A DNA stretch of 64,000 nucleotides from CAYWXV01 sp964462535 (GCA_964462535.1 CAYWXV010000002.1:124001-188000), one strand, 5' to 3'; shown: positions 43,849 through 52,990, counted from the first letter of the stretch. Made by a program: numbers and translations. Notes: generated by a model from the sequence alone, not told the origin.

Positions 43849-44703
43849 GTGGGACTCTTGGATCGTTTCCGCCGCAGGTCGTTGGTCAAACCGTGGGAGG
43901 TACGCCCAGGCGGGGCGATCTGGAGACTACAGCCGACAACCGACGGCCTGATCGTTGGGGAATCGCGCGACGTGAATCGAAAGCGGCTCTCATTGTTCGG
44001 ACTCCGTCCATCGACCGGTGAATTGTTGTGGTCCGGCCTCACGTTCGAGGAGCCATGGTGGATCGCCCTCGAAACCACGATTGGCACGGTGGCGATCGTT
44101 CATCGATATCCGCAGCCTGACAGACCAGAGACTCGTGGATGCATCGCCGTCGATTCGCATACCGGGGCGATCCTCTGGGAGGACCGCATGGGTCGCATCC
44201 TCTTTGGGGATGGGGCGACGGCTCTCGTGCAACGCGGAGCTCCCACGGATTGGGACGATGTGTCGATGGTGGATCTACGGGACGGATCTGAGCAACGTCG
44301 ATTGGGGGGACAGATGGAAGAGGTGCTCGCGTATCAGAAGGCGTGTGGCGATCAGAAGCGGTGGGACGGATGGACCAGCGCGACGGTGGTACCAGCCGAC
44401 TCGGAAGCGTGGGGACGAACGCTTTCGGAATTTCGAGTGCCGACGGATCGCCCCCTGGTGGGCGACGTCGAAACGGCAACGTACCGAGATTGGCAGGTCA
44501 TGACGGTTCAGAGCGTATCCGCCGCCGATCCGGCCAACATCGTCACGATGCTGTATCTTCGGCGCGGCCAAAGGAATGTGCTCCGTCAACAACTCCACGT
44601 AGGCCGCTCCGGCTCGTCAGGGGACACATTCTTCATATGGTGTGGTGTGCTTATGGCGATCCGCGATGGAGACACACTTATCGGACTGGACCTGAATACC
44701 TAA
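43849..44703 (+). CDS. DUF4905-like protein
   Basis: 284 residues from GTG 43849 (MGLLDRFRRRSLVKPW), one base after the methyltransferase stop; codons upstream in this frame belong to the RG tail region. Beta-propeller-like rhythm: WRLQPTTDGLIVGESRDVNRK, then LRPSTGELLWSGLTFEEPWW, then IAVDSHTGAILWEDR, resembling PQQ-type repeat strands. The wording (TGELLW ... FEEPWW, then a HRYPQPDRPE loop) recalls the Bacteroidota family DUF4905, whose role is unknown. No signal peptide is present, so it is likely cytoplasmic. Confidence 0.65.
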   Translation: MGLLDRFRRRSLVKPWEVRPGGAIWRLQPTTDGLIVGESRDVNRKRLSLFGLRPSTGELLWSGLTFEEPWWIALETTIGTVAIVHRYPQPDRPETRGCIAVDSHTGAILWEDRMGRILFGDGATALVQRGAPTDWDDVSMVDLRDGSEQRRLGGQMEEVLAYQKACGDQKRWDGWTSATVVPADSEAWGRTLSEFRVPTDRPLVGDVETATYRDWQVMTVQSVSAADPANIVTMLYLRRGQRNVLRQQLHVGRSGSSGDTFFIWCGVLMAIRDGDTLIGLDLNT

Positions 44704-44707
44704 TCCA

Positions 44708-45166
44708 ATGCTAGCTATCGGGAACAAAGCTCCGCGATTCGACGGAGTAGATCAACATGGCCAGAGGCATCGCCTTTCCGACTATGCCGGGAAGAAGCTC
44801 GTACTCTACTTCTACCCGAAGGACATGACGTCGGGATGTACGCGCGAAGCCTGCGACTTCAGGGATGCAATCAGTTCGTTCGCTTCGACCGGTGTTGCCG
44901 TCATTGGCGTTAGCCCCGACAGTGCTGAGCGACACGCCAAGTTTGCCGCGAAGGAAAGTTTGAACTTTCCTCTTCTGGCCGATACGGATCAGGCAATCGC
45001 GAACGCGTACGGCGTCTGGCAGGAGAAGAGCATGTACGGCAGGAAGTACATGGGAATCGTGCGATCGACATTTCTCATTGACGAAACGGGGAAGATCGAG
45101 CGCATCTGGTCCGGGGTGAAGGTGCCGGGACACGTTGCGGAGGTTATGGATGCTCTCTCTGATTGA
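44708..45166 (+). CDS. bcp: Thiol peroxidase of the Bcp/PrxQ family
   Basis: 152 residues. Peroxidatic Cys44 and resolving Cys49 lie in the motif DMTSGCTREACDFRD, five residues apart as in atypical 2-Cys Bcp enzymes. The thioredoxin fold is clear (LVLYFYPKD, VIGVSPDSAERHAKF, VRSTFLIDETGKI). It reduces H2O2 and organic hydroperoxides in the cytoplasm. The end overlaps the TatD start by 17 nt. Confidence 0.95.
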   Translation: MLAIGNKAPRFDGVDQHGQRHRLSDYAGKKLVLYFYPKDMTSGCTREACDFRDAISSFASTGVAVIGVSPDSAERHAKFAAKESLNFPLLADTDQAIANAYGVWQEKSMYGRKYMGIVRSTFLIDETGKIERIWSGVKVPGHVAEVMDALSD

Positions 45167-46625
45167 CACGCACGCCCACATATACGATCATCGCTTTGAC
45201 GACGACCGGGCAGAGATGATGGAGCGGGCGAGGCGGGAGGGGGTCATTGGCGTAGTGGTCCCGGCAACCAAACCAACCGAGTTCGAACGCGTCGTTCGCA
45301 TGTCGGAAGAATTCCCCGACGTGCACGGCGCTATCGGAGTCCACCCTCATCATGCCGCCGAGGTGAATGACGACGACCTGAACAAGGTAAGACAGCTTGC
45401 CATGGCGGGGAAGGCGATTGCGATTGGGGAAATCGGTCTCGATTACTACTATGATCACGCGCCCCGAGACGTCCAATGGGATCGCTTCCGGCGCCAGCTT
45501 CGAATCGCCCGCGAATTGGGACTCCCTGCTGTTGTCCACAACCGCGAATCTGACGACGACGTGCTTCGCATCATCGAGGAGGAACAGGACGGTACGCTTC
45601 GATTCCAACTACACTGCTTTTCCAGCTCTGCCGACGTCCTTCAGAGGGCACTTGACCTGGGTGGGACGATTTCGTTCACAGGGAACGTCACCTTTCGAAA
45701 GTCAACCTTGGATGATGTGATAAGGATGGTTCCGGACGACCGGTTGATGCTGGAGACAGACAGTCCTTATATGACTCCGATTCCCCATCGTGGAAAACGA
45801 AACGAACCGGGATTCGTCCCTCTCGTCGCAGAGAAAATTGCCGCCGTGCGCGGAGTCGACATCGACGCAATCACGATCATGACAACAGCAAACGCGCGCC
45901 GATTTTTCGGCCTCACCCTCCTCTTGTTCATCCTGCTCCTGTCGGGCCTCGCGCCTGCGGCTGTTGCGCAGACGCAGCCTCCGGTCCGGCAAGTTGATAC
46001 CACGCCACCCCCCCCTTTCGAGAAGCTGTTTGGTATTGGGGCACACTTCGCTTCATCCACGTACATCAACAAATCGACGACCGAGGCCGATGGCATCCCG
46101 GGTTTGGGCGCGTGGCTCACGGTTGCCCCCGGACAGCCATGGGGCATCAACTGGCTGCAGCTCGATTTCATCTACACGTTCATAGAGAATCCTGGGACGG
46201 CCGACTCGCTCTATACCGCAATCACCAACGCACGCGGCGACACAGGGCGCACAGTGCCCCCCAACTACCACAAGACGTTCGACATCGCGCTGCGATTCAC
46301 GGCGAACCCGCGCTCGGTAGTAACGTTGTACGGCGCGTTGGGCGTCACCAAGTTCAACAACGAATTTGGTGTTGACGAGTATTACCAATCGATCGGGGAC
46401 ACGTCGATCAAGGCATTTGTCGAGGACGCCTGGGGATGGAACCTTGCGATAGGCGTCACGCTCAACCTGGAGACCAAGTACGGCACGATTGCGCCAACCG
46501 GTGAGTGGCGCGTGATGCGCATCAGCGGAGAGCGCGGGCTTCCACAGAGACCGGACGAGTTCTTCGTGAGCCAGCCACGCATAGGCGTTCTCCTCTATCC
46601 GAACCTCAAACGGATCTTCCAGTGA
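45150..46625 (+). CDS. tatD: TatD-family metal nuclease reading in frame into a signal peptide and barrel-like domain
   Basis: 491 residues from ATG 45150 (MLSLIDTHAHIYD). The first 255 form a complete TatD: metal ligands in DTHAH, IGEIGLDYYYD, VVHNRES, LHCFS and ETDSPYMTP, closing with the usual TTANARRFFGL. There is no stop codon. The frame continues into TLLLFILLLSGLAPAAVAQ, which is a textbook signal-peptide core and cleavage site, then about 215 residues of strand-rich sequence typical of an outer-membrane barrel (LFGIGAHFASSTYINK ... IGVLLYPNLKRIF). An ATG at 45879 would start the second part as MTTANARRFFGLTLLL. Either one fusion protein or two overlapping in-frame products; a lost stop or sequence error is the dull alternative. 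Confidence 0.85.
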   Translation: MLSLIDTHAHIYDHRFDDDRAEMMERARREGVIGVVVPATKPTEFERVVRMSEEFPDVHGAIGVHPHHAAEVNDDDLNKVRQLAMAGKAIAIGEIGLDYYYDHAPRDVQWDRFRRQLRIARELGLPAVVHNRESDDDVLRIIEEEQDGTLRFQLHCFSSSADVLQRALDLGGTISFTGNVTFRKSTLDDVIRMVPDDRLMLETDSPYMTPIPHRGKRNEPGFVPLVAEKIAAVRGVDIDAITIMTTANARRFFGLTLLLFILLLSGLAPAAVAQTQPPVRQVDTTPPPPFEKLFGIGAHFASSTYINKSTTEADGIPGLGAWLTVAPGQPWGINWLQLDFIYTFIENPGTADSLYTAITNARGDTGRTVPPNYHKTFDIALRFTANPRSVVTLYGALGVTKFNNEFGVDEYYQSIGDTSIKAFVEDAWGWNLAIGVTLNLETKYGTIAPTGEWRVMRISGERGLPQRPDEFFVSQPRIGVLLYPNLKRIFQ

Positions 46626-47269
46626 GCGACCAGGCCGTTGCCGACCTGATCGGAATCGAGGTCGTCAGACATCCTGTGATCGACGATGCCATGGCGACGC
46701 TTCGCTCGGCCACCACTCCCACGTCGGCTTTTCGGGGCGCACTGAAGATCATCGCACGCGGATTGATCTTCGAAGGGACCAGGCTACTCCCCGCTCGAAC
46801 GGAGTCTATTGATACACCGCTCGAGACGACGAATGTCCACGTTCTCCAACATCCGATCGTCGCCATACCCATTCTACGGGCCGGCCTTGGACTGCTGAAC
46901 GAGTTCATTGATCTTGTCCCGGAGGCGGCCACGGGGTTCATTGGATTGAAGCGAGACGAGACCACACTCCACCCACGAGAATACTACCGTAATCTCCCTC
47001 CGCTGGCGAATTCGTCTCTTTTCATTCTCGACCCCATGGTAGCGACAGGCGGTAGCGTAGTGGCCGCTCTCCGGGCACTTGAAGGAGAACCAGTTCGATC
47101 CCGCACGCTCCTTTCAGTCATCGCCGCGCCGGAAGGGCTGAAAGCGATACGAAATGCCTTCCCGGACATCCGCATCGTAGTCGCCGCGCTTGACCGTGGA
47201 TTGAACGCGCAGGGTTACATCCTCCCTGGTCTGGGAGATGCCGGAGATCGGCTATGGGCAACACCATGA
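46622..47269 (+). CDS. upp: Uracil phosphoribosyltransferase
   Basis: 215 residues from GTG 46622, which overlaps the preceding stop (GTGA). It salvages uracil to UMP with PRPP. The PRPP loop is ILDPMVATGGSVVAAL; the uracil-binding end is GYILPGLGDAGDRLWATP; VAIPILRAGLGLLNEF is the conserved central strand. Complete. Confidence 0.96.
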   Translation: MSDQAVADLIGIEVVRHPVIDDAMATLRSATTPTSAFRGALKIIARGLIFEGTRLLPARTESIDTPLETTNVHVLQHPIVAIPILRAGLGLLNEFIDLVPEAATGFIGLKRDETTLHPREYYRNLPPLANSSLFILDPMVATGGSVVAALRALEGEPVRSRTLLSVIAAPEGLKAIRNAFPDIRIVVAALDRGLNAQGYILPGLGDAGDRLWATP

Positions 47270-47745
47270 CCGCTCGAGACCTTGTGCGGCAGATTGCGCG
47301 CGCGTGGGGTCGCGATCCCGTGCTGGTCGAACGCGCGCTTGCGGACGCCCCCCTTGACTTTCCCGTTGCTATCTGCGATCGGCTCCCGCTCGGCGTTCAT
47401 CGCCGCGGAATGTCCGGCATAACGCTCCGAGGTCGCGTCTATCTCCATCGCTCGGTCATGAAGCGTTCAGCGGTCTCGATCATTGCGCTCTTGCGCCACG
47501 AGGCCGAGCATGTTCGGCAACAACGGATTGCACCCGTCAGCTTCTACATTCGCTACGTTGGAGAGTGGTTTAGCGCCCTCGCTCGCCTTCTCGTGTCCCC
47601 GGCAACCGACGTTCCGCGATGGCATCGCGCCTACATGATGATCGGTGCAGAACAGGAGGCGTATGAAGCCGAGACCCAGGCACGTACACTGCTTGAGGAG
47701 ATAGTGACAATCGAAGTGGGACAAATTGTGCAACGCATGCCCTAA
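47254..47745 (+). CDS. Small HExxH protein, putative metallopeptidase-like
   Basis: 163 residues, overlapping upp by 16 nt. The motif LLRHEAEHVRQQ (His82, Glu83, His86, Gln89) is HExxHxxQ, as in DUF4157-type domains and gluzincin-like zinc peptidases. Around it are RGRVYLHRSVMK before and FYIRYVGEWFSALARLL after; the latter is amphipathic and may lie on the membrane. A third zinc ligand may be a Glu in IGAEQEAYEAE (residues 130-140). No signal peptide. Function unknown; an active peptidase is only a possibility. Confidence 0.65.
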   Translation: MGNTMTARDLVRQIARAWGRDPVLVERALADAPLDFPVAICDRLPLGVHRRGMSGITLRGRVYLHRSVMKRSAVSIIALLRHEAEHVRQQRIAPVSFYIRYVGEWFSALARLLVSPATDVPRWHRAYMMIGAEQEAYEAETQARTLLEEIVTIEVGQIVQRMP

Positions 47746-47759
47746 ATCACCCGCCATAC

Positions 47760-47790
47760 TTGGATTGCGCGGGCCGTTTGTCCATATTTG
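47760..47790 (+). promoter_or_regulatory. Candidate mreB promoter
   Basis: TTG (47760-47762), a 20-nt spacer and CATATTTG (47783-47790) match the Bacteroidota pattern with one mismatch (C for the first T of the -7). It lies 87 nt before the GTG of mreB. Confidence 0.4.
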
Positions 47791-47876
47791 CCACGCTTTT
47801 CACGCACCGGCGATTCCCATTCGTAAGAGAATCGCTCTTTTCTTTTGCCGCAACCCCAGAAGTCGGTATCCCGCCA

Positions 47877-48893
47877 GTGTTCCGTCTATCCAACGACATC
47901 GCCGTTGACCTCGGCACCGCAAACACCCTTATCTGGATGAAGGGTAAGGGGATCGTTCTGAACGAGCCCTCAATCGTCGCGTTCGACAGAACCACGAAGA
48001 AGATTGTTGCCATCGGCCGAGAAGCCCAGGCAATGATCGGGAAGACGCACAAGGACATCCGGACAATCCGTCCGCTGAAGGATGGCGTCATTGCCGACTT
48101 CGAGATCGCTGAAGGAATGCTTAGGGCGTTCATTCGGAAGATCTCCCCCAGCTGGCAGCCCGCGCGACGCATCGTCGTCTGTGTCCCCTCCGGTATCACC
48201 GAGGTAGAGAAGCGGGCAGTACGCGACTCGGCGGAGCATGCGGGAGCGAAGGAGGTTCATCTCATCGCCGAGCCTATGGCTGCGGCCATCGGCATCGGGC
48301 TCGATGTCGAGGCCCCCATCGGGAACATGATCATCGACATTGGGGGAGGTACCACCGAGATCGCGGTCATCGCTCTGGCCGGGATCGTGAACGACGAATC
48401 CATTCGCATCGCCGGCGACGAAATGACAAATGCCATCGTACAGTTCTTCAAGAAGAATCACAACATTCTGATCGGTGAACGAACGGGTGAGGCAATCAAG
48501 CATTCGGTCGGAACGGCCATGCCGCTGGAAGAGGAAGTGACGATTGAGGTAAAGGGGCGGGACCTTGTTGCCGGCGTCCCACGCATGACAACCGTCACCA
48601 GCGCAGAGATCCGCGAAGCGTTGAGCGAGCCGATCATGGCCATCGTCGACGCGGTCAAACTTTCGCTCGAGCGCACGCCACCAGAACTGTCGGCCGATAT
48701 ACTCGATCGTGGCATCATGCTTACTGGAGGGGGTGCGCTACTGCGAGGATTGGACGAGCGTCTCCGACGAGAGACCTCCCTTCCCGTGTTCGTCGCCGAC
48801 GATCCGTTGACAGCGGTCGTTCGCGGCACAGGGCGCGTACTCGAGAATCTCAATCAGTACTCGCAGGTCCTGATCAAGAGCCGACGGTACTAA
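47877..48893 (+). CDS. mreB: Rod-shape determining actin MreB
   Basis: 338 residues from GTG 47877, giving the canonical start MFRLSNDIAVDLGTANTL (first residue encoded by GTG). An in-frame TTG at 47760 would add 39 residues without family support and coincides with the promoter. Actin-fold nucleotide motifs: VDLGTANTLIW (phosphate 1), DIGGGTTEIAVIAL (phosphate 2) and LTGGGALLRGLDE (adenosine). MreB filaments under the inner membrane guide the elongasome. First gene of mreBCD. Confidence 0.97.
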   Translation: MFRLSNDIAVDLGTANTLIWMKGKGIVLNEPSIVAFDRTTKKIVAIGREAQAMIGKTHKDIRTIRPLKDGVIADFEIAEGMLRAFIRKISPSWQPARRIVVCVPSGITEVEKRAVRDSAEHAGAKEVHLIAEPMAAAIGIGLDVEAPIGNMIIDIGGGTTEIAVIALAGIVNDESIRIAGDEMTNAIVQFFKKNHNILIGERTGEAIKHSVGTAMPLEEEVTIEVKGRDLVAGVPRMTTVTSAEIREALSEPIMAIVDAVKLSLERTPPELSADILDRGIMLTGGGALLRGLDERLRRETSLPVFVADDPLTAVVRGTGRVLENLNQYSQVLIKSRRY

Positions 48894-48952
48894 TTGTCCC
48901 GGTCGCAAGGACCGCTCCGGCGCCCATCCGTCCAGCACTCCCCGTACACCGC

Positions 48953-49819
48953 ATGCGGCGCATCGTAGACCTTCTGCTGAAGTACAAGGAATATGCGACG
49001 GTGATCCTCCTAACGATCATCTCCGTCGTCATGATTTCGTCGTCCAGCAGTACGGAACTCCGCTCGTTCCGCACTATATCCGTTGGTGTTGTCGCCGGTG
49101 TCCAGTCGGCGCTTGAATGGCTTCCCAACCCCTCTGCTCTCCGGAGCGAAAACCACGCACTCCGTCAACTTGCCAAGGATCTCTCCGTTCAGTCGATGAG
49201 GCAACGTGAACTAGCGTTCAAGGCCGAGAAGTATCGACAGATGCTGGAATTTCGGGAGCGTTCAGACATGAAGCTCCTTGCCGCTGAGGTCGTTGGCAAG
49301 ACGATCATTCAGAACATGAACTTCGCCACGCTGAGCGTTGGAGAGCGTGATGGAGTCCGAAAGGGAATGCCGGTGATCACCGAACGGGGATTGGTTGGGC
49401 AGGTGGTGGGAACCAACGATGGATTTGCTGTGGTTCAACTTCTGTTGAATCGCGACACCCGTATTGCCGCCCGCACCCTGTCCGGGCGACACGATGGCTT
49501 GGTCGTCTGGGATGGAAGAAGTGGAATGCTGATGCGGGATCTCCCCTCCTCCCTCGATCAGCGGAAAGGGGACACGATCGTAACGTCCAACTACTCCTCG
49601 ATCTTCCCCGAGAACCTCATTGTCGGGACGATCGACACGCTCTATCCCGAAGCAGGCAGTCTCTACTACGCGATCAAAGTCACCCCGGCCGTCGACTTCT
49701 CGACAATGGAGGAGGTCTTTGTCGTCCTCTATTCGCCCGATCAGAAGAGGCTCGAGCTGGAACAGAAGATGCTCGAGGGGACGACGGAGGATGAACCGCG
49801 ACCACGGAGAGGGCGCTGA
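48953..49819 (+). CDS. mreC: Rod-shape determining protein MreC
   Basis: 288 residues. A TM helix near the N-terminus (ATVILLTIISVVMISSSSS), a coiled coil (LRSENHALRQLAKDLS, QRELAFKAEKYRQML) and two beta-barrel modules of the periplasmic MreC core (AEVVGKTIIQNMNFATLSVGE, GLVGQVVGTNDGFAVVQLL). The C-terminus is charged. The stop shares a base with the mreD start (TGATG). Confidence 0.94.
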   Translation: MRRIVDLLLKYKEYATVILLTIISVVMISSSSSTELRSFRTISVGVVAGVQSALEWLPNPSALRSENHALRQLAKDLSVQSMRQRELAFKAEKYRQMLEFRERSDMKLLAAEVVGKTIIQNMNFATLSVGERDGVRKGMPVITERGLVGQVVGTNDGFAVVQLLLNRDTRIAARTLSGRHDGLVVWDGRSGMLMRDLPSSLDQRKGDTIVTSNYSSIFPENLIVGTIDTLYPEAGSLYYAIKVTPAVDFSTMEEVFVVLYSPDQKRLELEQKMLEGTTEDEPRPRRGR

Positions 49820-50310
49820 TGTCTCAGATGACGCTCATCTGGTACGCGATCATCGGTCTATTGCTACTGCTGGTGCAGATGGTGGTGGGGTACGTGTCCG
49901 TGGAGAACGTAACGCCCGACCTGATCCTGATTCTCGCTATCTACATTGCCGTCCGTGAGGGACAGTTTGCAGGTCTGGTTGGTGGATTCGTGCTCGGACT
50001 GTTGTTCGATCTTCTCTCCAGCGGGATCCTGGGAACGAATGCACTGGCAAAGATGATCGGAGCGTTTGTCGCTGGTTACTTCTACGTCGAAGGAGCACCC
50101 CTTCCTGAGTCGGTAGGTTCGTTTCGATTCCTCGGGGTGGTTGCGCTGTCCTCGCTCGTCCACAACTTGATTTTCTATTTCTTCTTCACCCAGCCAAGCG
50201 ATCTTAGTTTCTCTGTCTTCTTCCTGCGATCGGGAGTCGCAGGCGCACTGTACACCACCGTCGTTGCAGCCATTGTGATGCTTGCCGCCGCTCGCAAACA
50301 ACGTGACTAG
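49819..50310 (+). CDS. mreD: Rod-shape determining protein MreD
   Basis: 163 residues, about five TM helices. The family pattern is seen in NVTPDLILILAIYIAVREGQ and GFVLGLLFDLLSSGILGTNAL. An inner-membrane partner of MreC and the elongasome. Its TAG stop (50308-50310) is part of the CTAG at the left edge of a repeat element, so the original stop may have been the target site. rodA and pbp2 do not follow in this window. Confidence 0.93.
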   Translation: MSQMTLIWYAIIGLLLLLVQMVVGYVSVENVTPDLILILAIYIAVREGQFAGLVGGFVLGLLFDLLSSGILGTNALAKMIGAFVAGYFYVEGAPLPESVGSFRFLGVVALSSLVHNLIFYFFFTQPSDLSFSVFFLRSGVAGALYTTVVAAIVMLAAARKQRD

Positions 50311-50464
50311 CAGTCAGTAGCATATCGCGCGGATCATGTGCCAATTCGAACCCTGCAAGGTCATGGCGCGCGACGCGGATCGTATGAACCGCACCGGAGC
50401 GACGCCGGAGTGATTGCGGAAGGAGCGCGACGTCGAGATCGAGCGCATCTCAACAGCCTCCTAG
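50307..50464. mobile_element. CTAG-bounded 158-bp repeat, copy A (MITE-like)
   Basis: The mreD/bamA-like gap is filled by an element starting and ending with CTAG. The right end read on the minus strand is GGAGGCTGTTGAG; the left end is GCAGTCAGTAGCA, a decayed inverted copy. It has the same length as copy B (59101-59258), and the last 45 nt are strongly alike. The body aligns with gaps at lower identity. It supplies the stop codons of both flanking genes. No coding capacity. Confidence 0.55.
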
Positions 50465-52893
50465 AATGCGTGTCCGATTCCCACGTGGAAGACCATCAGG
50501 TCCAGCGGTTTCCGATTGAAGATCAACCGATCGCGCGTGGTCAACAACGACAGATCGACGGGGTCGTAGACCGGTACGCCAACCCCACCCCGAATCGGTC
50601 CAATGGGCGTGTTGTACCCCAGGCTAACACCAGCCGCGACCCCGATGTTTGGAACAATTGGAAGACGGTCCTCCGAGTCGCGGAAGAAGGCATTCCCGGC
50701 ATCCACGAACGGTATCAACAACACATCGTTCAGGATAGCCAGCGAGCTACCAGATGGAAAGGCGAACAGACGGTAGCGCAACTCCACATTGAATTCCAAT
50801 AGCCCAAGTCCACCATTCCGGAGATTGAGAAGCTCAAGCAGGCGGCGTGTTGAATCGGAGGCACCGGACGGGAGACCGAGATCATCCCGCGTAGCAAGCA
50901 TCTCGCGAACACCCCACCCGCGAATGCTGTTTGCACCACCGGCGAAGAATCGATTCGATTGCGGCGTCAAAGGAAGCTGACCAAACTCGGTGACAAGCCC
51001 CACGTGCGCGCGATAGGCAATGATTGACCTGCTTCCCAGCTCCGCGAACTCGCGCCAGTTGATCTCGGTCCTGACGAAACCGCCGTTCCACGTCCCCTTT
51101 GGAAATCCGCTCCTTCCAAACAGCCCACTCAGTCCGAGCTCGCCGCCGACCTCTATCAGATAGCCATGTGTCGGCGCGAAGAAGTCGTTGCGTCGGTCAC
51201 CAACAAAGGTCGCCGCAGGGAAGATGTACGTCTGCTTGATGTTGTCGAACGCGCGGTACGCTGCCGTATCGGCGGGGTCCAGGAGCGATGCATCGTCACC
51301 CTGGAGGATGTACGGGCGCAGCGTTGTGTGCCGTGCGTAGTCACGCACAACATCGAAGTCGAGTCCGCTCCGCTCCGCCTCGCTCTGCAGGTTCCGTTCG
51401 TACTGCGCGACATACGAATTGACATTGGTGTACTTGTTCCACTGCCCCTTCAACGCGATCACCAACCGGTTGAAGAACGTGTTCTCGGGCAACTGCCACG
51501 ACAACTCGAAGGCCGCTCCGAATCGCTGGTTGCGAAGTGATGTCTCGATTGATGGATCTGCGTCGTCGCTGATTACGGATTCGATCTTCGAATCGTACGA
51601 GACCGACACCTGCCCTCGCAGCTTCTTGGTTCCATACACGAAGAATGATGGCCACGATGGCTTCGTAAACGTTCCCAGGACTCCCCACTGTAGGTCTTCA
51701 TTACGGAGGAAGGGTATTAGGACATGCCCGCTCACTCCCAGAATTTCACCCCACCCCACCAGGTTAATTCTGTTGTAGAGGACGCTCGTTCCAACGTTGG
51801 CGACGTAGTCACGCGACCTTCTCTCGAGGCTGAAGTCAGGAACGATTCGGAGATCGTTTTGAGCACGGCGACGTGTGAAGATCCGATACGCCACCAGATC
51901 CGGGGACGCGGGATTGACGGAGTCTACAAACGACACCAGATCAAACAGACCCAGTCCGTAGATGTTCGCCTGTGATGCATCAAGCTTCTCGCGACTGTAC
52001 CACTCCCCCTCCTGGTACTCTAGCTGATCAAGCACGAACTCCGTTTCAACCGGCCGCCCCGTGGTGACGGTGTCGCGTCGCACCTCTGTCGGACCGAACC
52101 GAAAACGCTTCCCCGGCGCTATCTCGACTTCTGCCGAGTCGAATCCCACGTTGGAACCAAACTCCGTTGCTTGAGTGCGACGAATGTTGAAGACGCGGGG
52201 TGGATAGGCGAGCGACGCGGATGGATATCCGTTGTTTTTCAGAATCGACACCGCCCGATTGATGTCGGCATACAGATTCTCTTGCGAGAAGTATTCCCCT
52301 GGGATCATGGCGGACGGCGTCTCGAGCGTTGACCGGACGTCGTCGGGAGGAGGATCGGCACCGGAGTACGACCACCGTATTCCCCTCAGCCTGTAGCGAT
52401 CTGCTTCGTTCACCACATACTTCACAACGGCCAACTGGTGGACGGTATCGACCTCGAACTTCACGGATATCACGACGTCGTGAAAACCGTATCCGTTATA
52501 GATCTGCTTGATACGGGTGACGTCCTCAGTCGCGGCACCGGCATTCAGAAGTCGCAGCCCCGATGTTACTTCATCGGCGATCTCGTCCAGATCGGCAACA
52601 ATGGGGCTATCGAGTGGGACCTGACGGAGTAGATCGGTGAGAAGGATGGTGTATCGCTCCAACGGCGATATGTCGCTCGCCTTCGTCGTTATCGCGGCGA
52701 GGATCCGTTCGGTTGGGACCGATGCGTTCCCCTCAACGCGGACTTCAACCAGAACCGGCTGCGATGCGAGAGCAGACCCATTGCCGACTCGATCCTGTCC
52801 ACGAAGGGCGACTGCGGTGATTCCAAGAATGGATGAGAGGAGAATTACTCGCAGACCCCGGAACCGCCTTGCCGACGGTCGACGAGCCTCCAT
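50461..52893 (-). CDS. BamA/TamA-family outer-membrane protein (POTRA plus Omp85 barrel)
   Basis: 810 residues from the ATG at 52891-52893; ATG 52923 would add 10 residues before the signal peptide GLRVILLSSILGITAVAL. The N-terminal half has POTRA-like modules (VEVRVEGNASVPTERILAAI, IKQIYNGYGFHDVVISVKF, LYADINRAVSILKNNGYPSA). The C-terminal barrel has the Omp85 hallmark RFFAGGANSIRGWG and ends VFHVGIGHAF with a terminal Phe. It catalyses insertion of barrels or translocation across the outer membrane. Fewer POTRA repeats than classical BamA and the GGANSIRGW wording suggest the TamA-like or Bacteroidota BamA-paralogue branch. Confidence 0.85.
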   Translation of the reverse strand: MEARRPSARRFRGLRVILLSSILGITAVALRGQDRVGNGSALASQPVLVEVRVEGNASVPTERILAAITTKASDISPLERYTILLTDLLRQVPLDSPIVADLDEIADEVTSGLRLLNAGAATEDVTRIKQIYNGYGFHDVVISVKFEVDTVHQLAVVKYVVNEADRYRLRGIRWSYSGADPPPDDVRSTLETPSAMIPGEYFSQENLYADINRAVSILKNNGYPSASLAYPPRVFNIRRTQATEFGSNVGFDSAEVEIAPGKRFRFGPTEVRRDTVTTGRPVETEFVLDQLEYQEGEWYSREKLDASQANIYGLGLFDLVSFVDSVNPASPDLVAYRIFTRRRAQNDLRIVPDFSLERRSRDYVANVGTSVLYNRINLVGWGEILGVSGHVLIPFLRNEDLQWGVLGTFTKPSWPSFFVYGTKKLRGQVSVSYDSKIESVISDDADPSIETSLRNQRFGAAFELSWQLPENTFFNRLVIALKGQWNKYTNVNSYVAQYERNLQSEAERSGLDFDVVRDYARHTTLRPYILQGDDASLLDPADTAAYRAFDNIKQTYIFPAATFVGDRRNDFFAPTHGYLIEVGGELGLSGLFGRSGFPKGTWNGGFVRTEINWREFAELGSRSIIAYRAHVGLVTEFGQLPLTPQSNRFFAGGANSIRGWGVREMLATRDDLGLPSGASDSTRRLLELLNLRNGGLGLLEFNVELRYRLFAFPSGSSLAILNDVLLIPFVDAGNAFFRDSEDRLPIVPNIGVAAGVSLGYNTPIGPIRGGVGVPVYDPVDLSLLTTRDRLIFNRKPLDLMVFHVGIGHAF

Positions 52894-52949
52894 TTGATCG
52901 CTCTGTTCGTTCTGCAGGAGCATCGATCGGCGGCACTTGGAAACAACGA

Positions 52950-52990
52950 GGGGAAGCCTGACGCCTCGACTGGAGGTCGTGGGCTTCCCC
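52950..52990 (-). terminator. Hairpin terminator downstream of the DUF2795 gene
   Basis: GGGGAAGCC (52950-52958) pairs with GGCTTCCCC (52982-52990), 9 bp plus wobble extension. On the minus strand it is followed by TCGTTGTTT. It separates the DUF2795 gene from the BamA-like gene. Confidence 0.6.
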
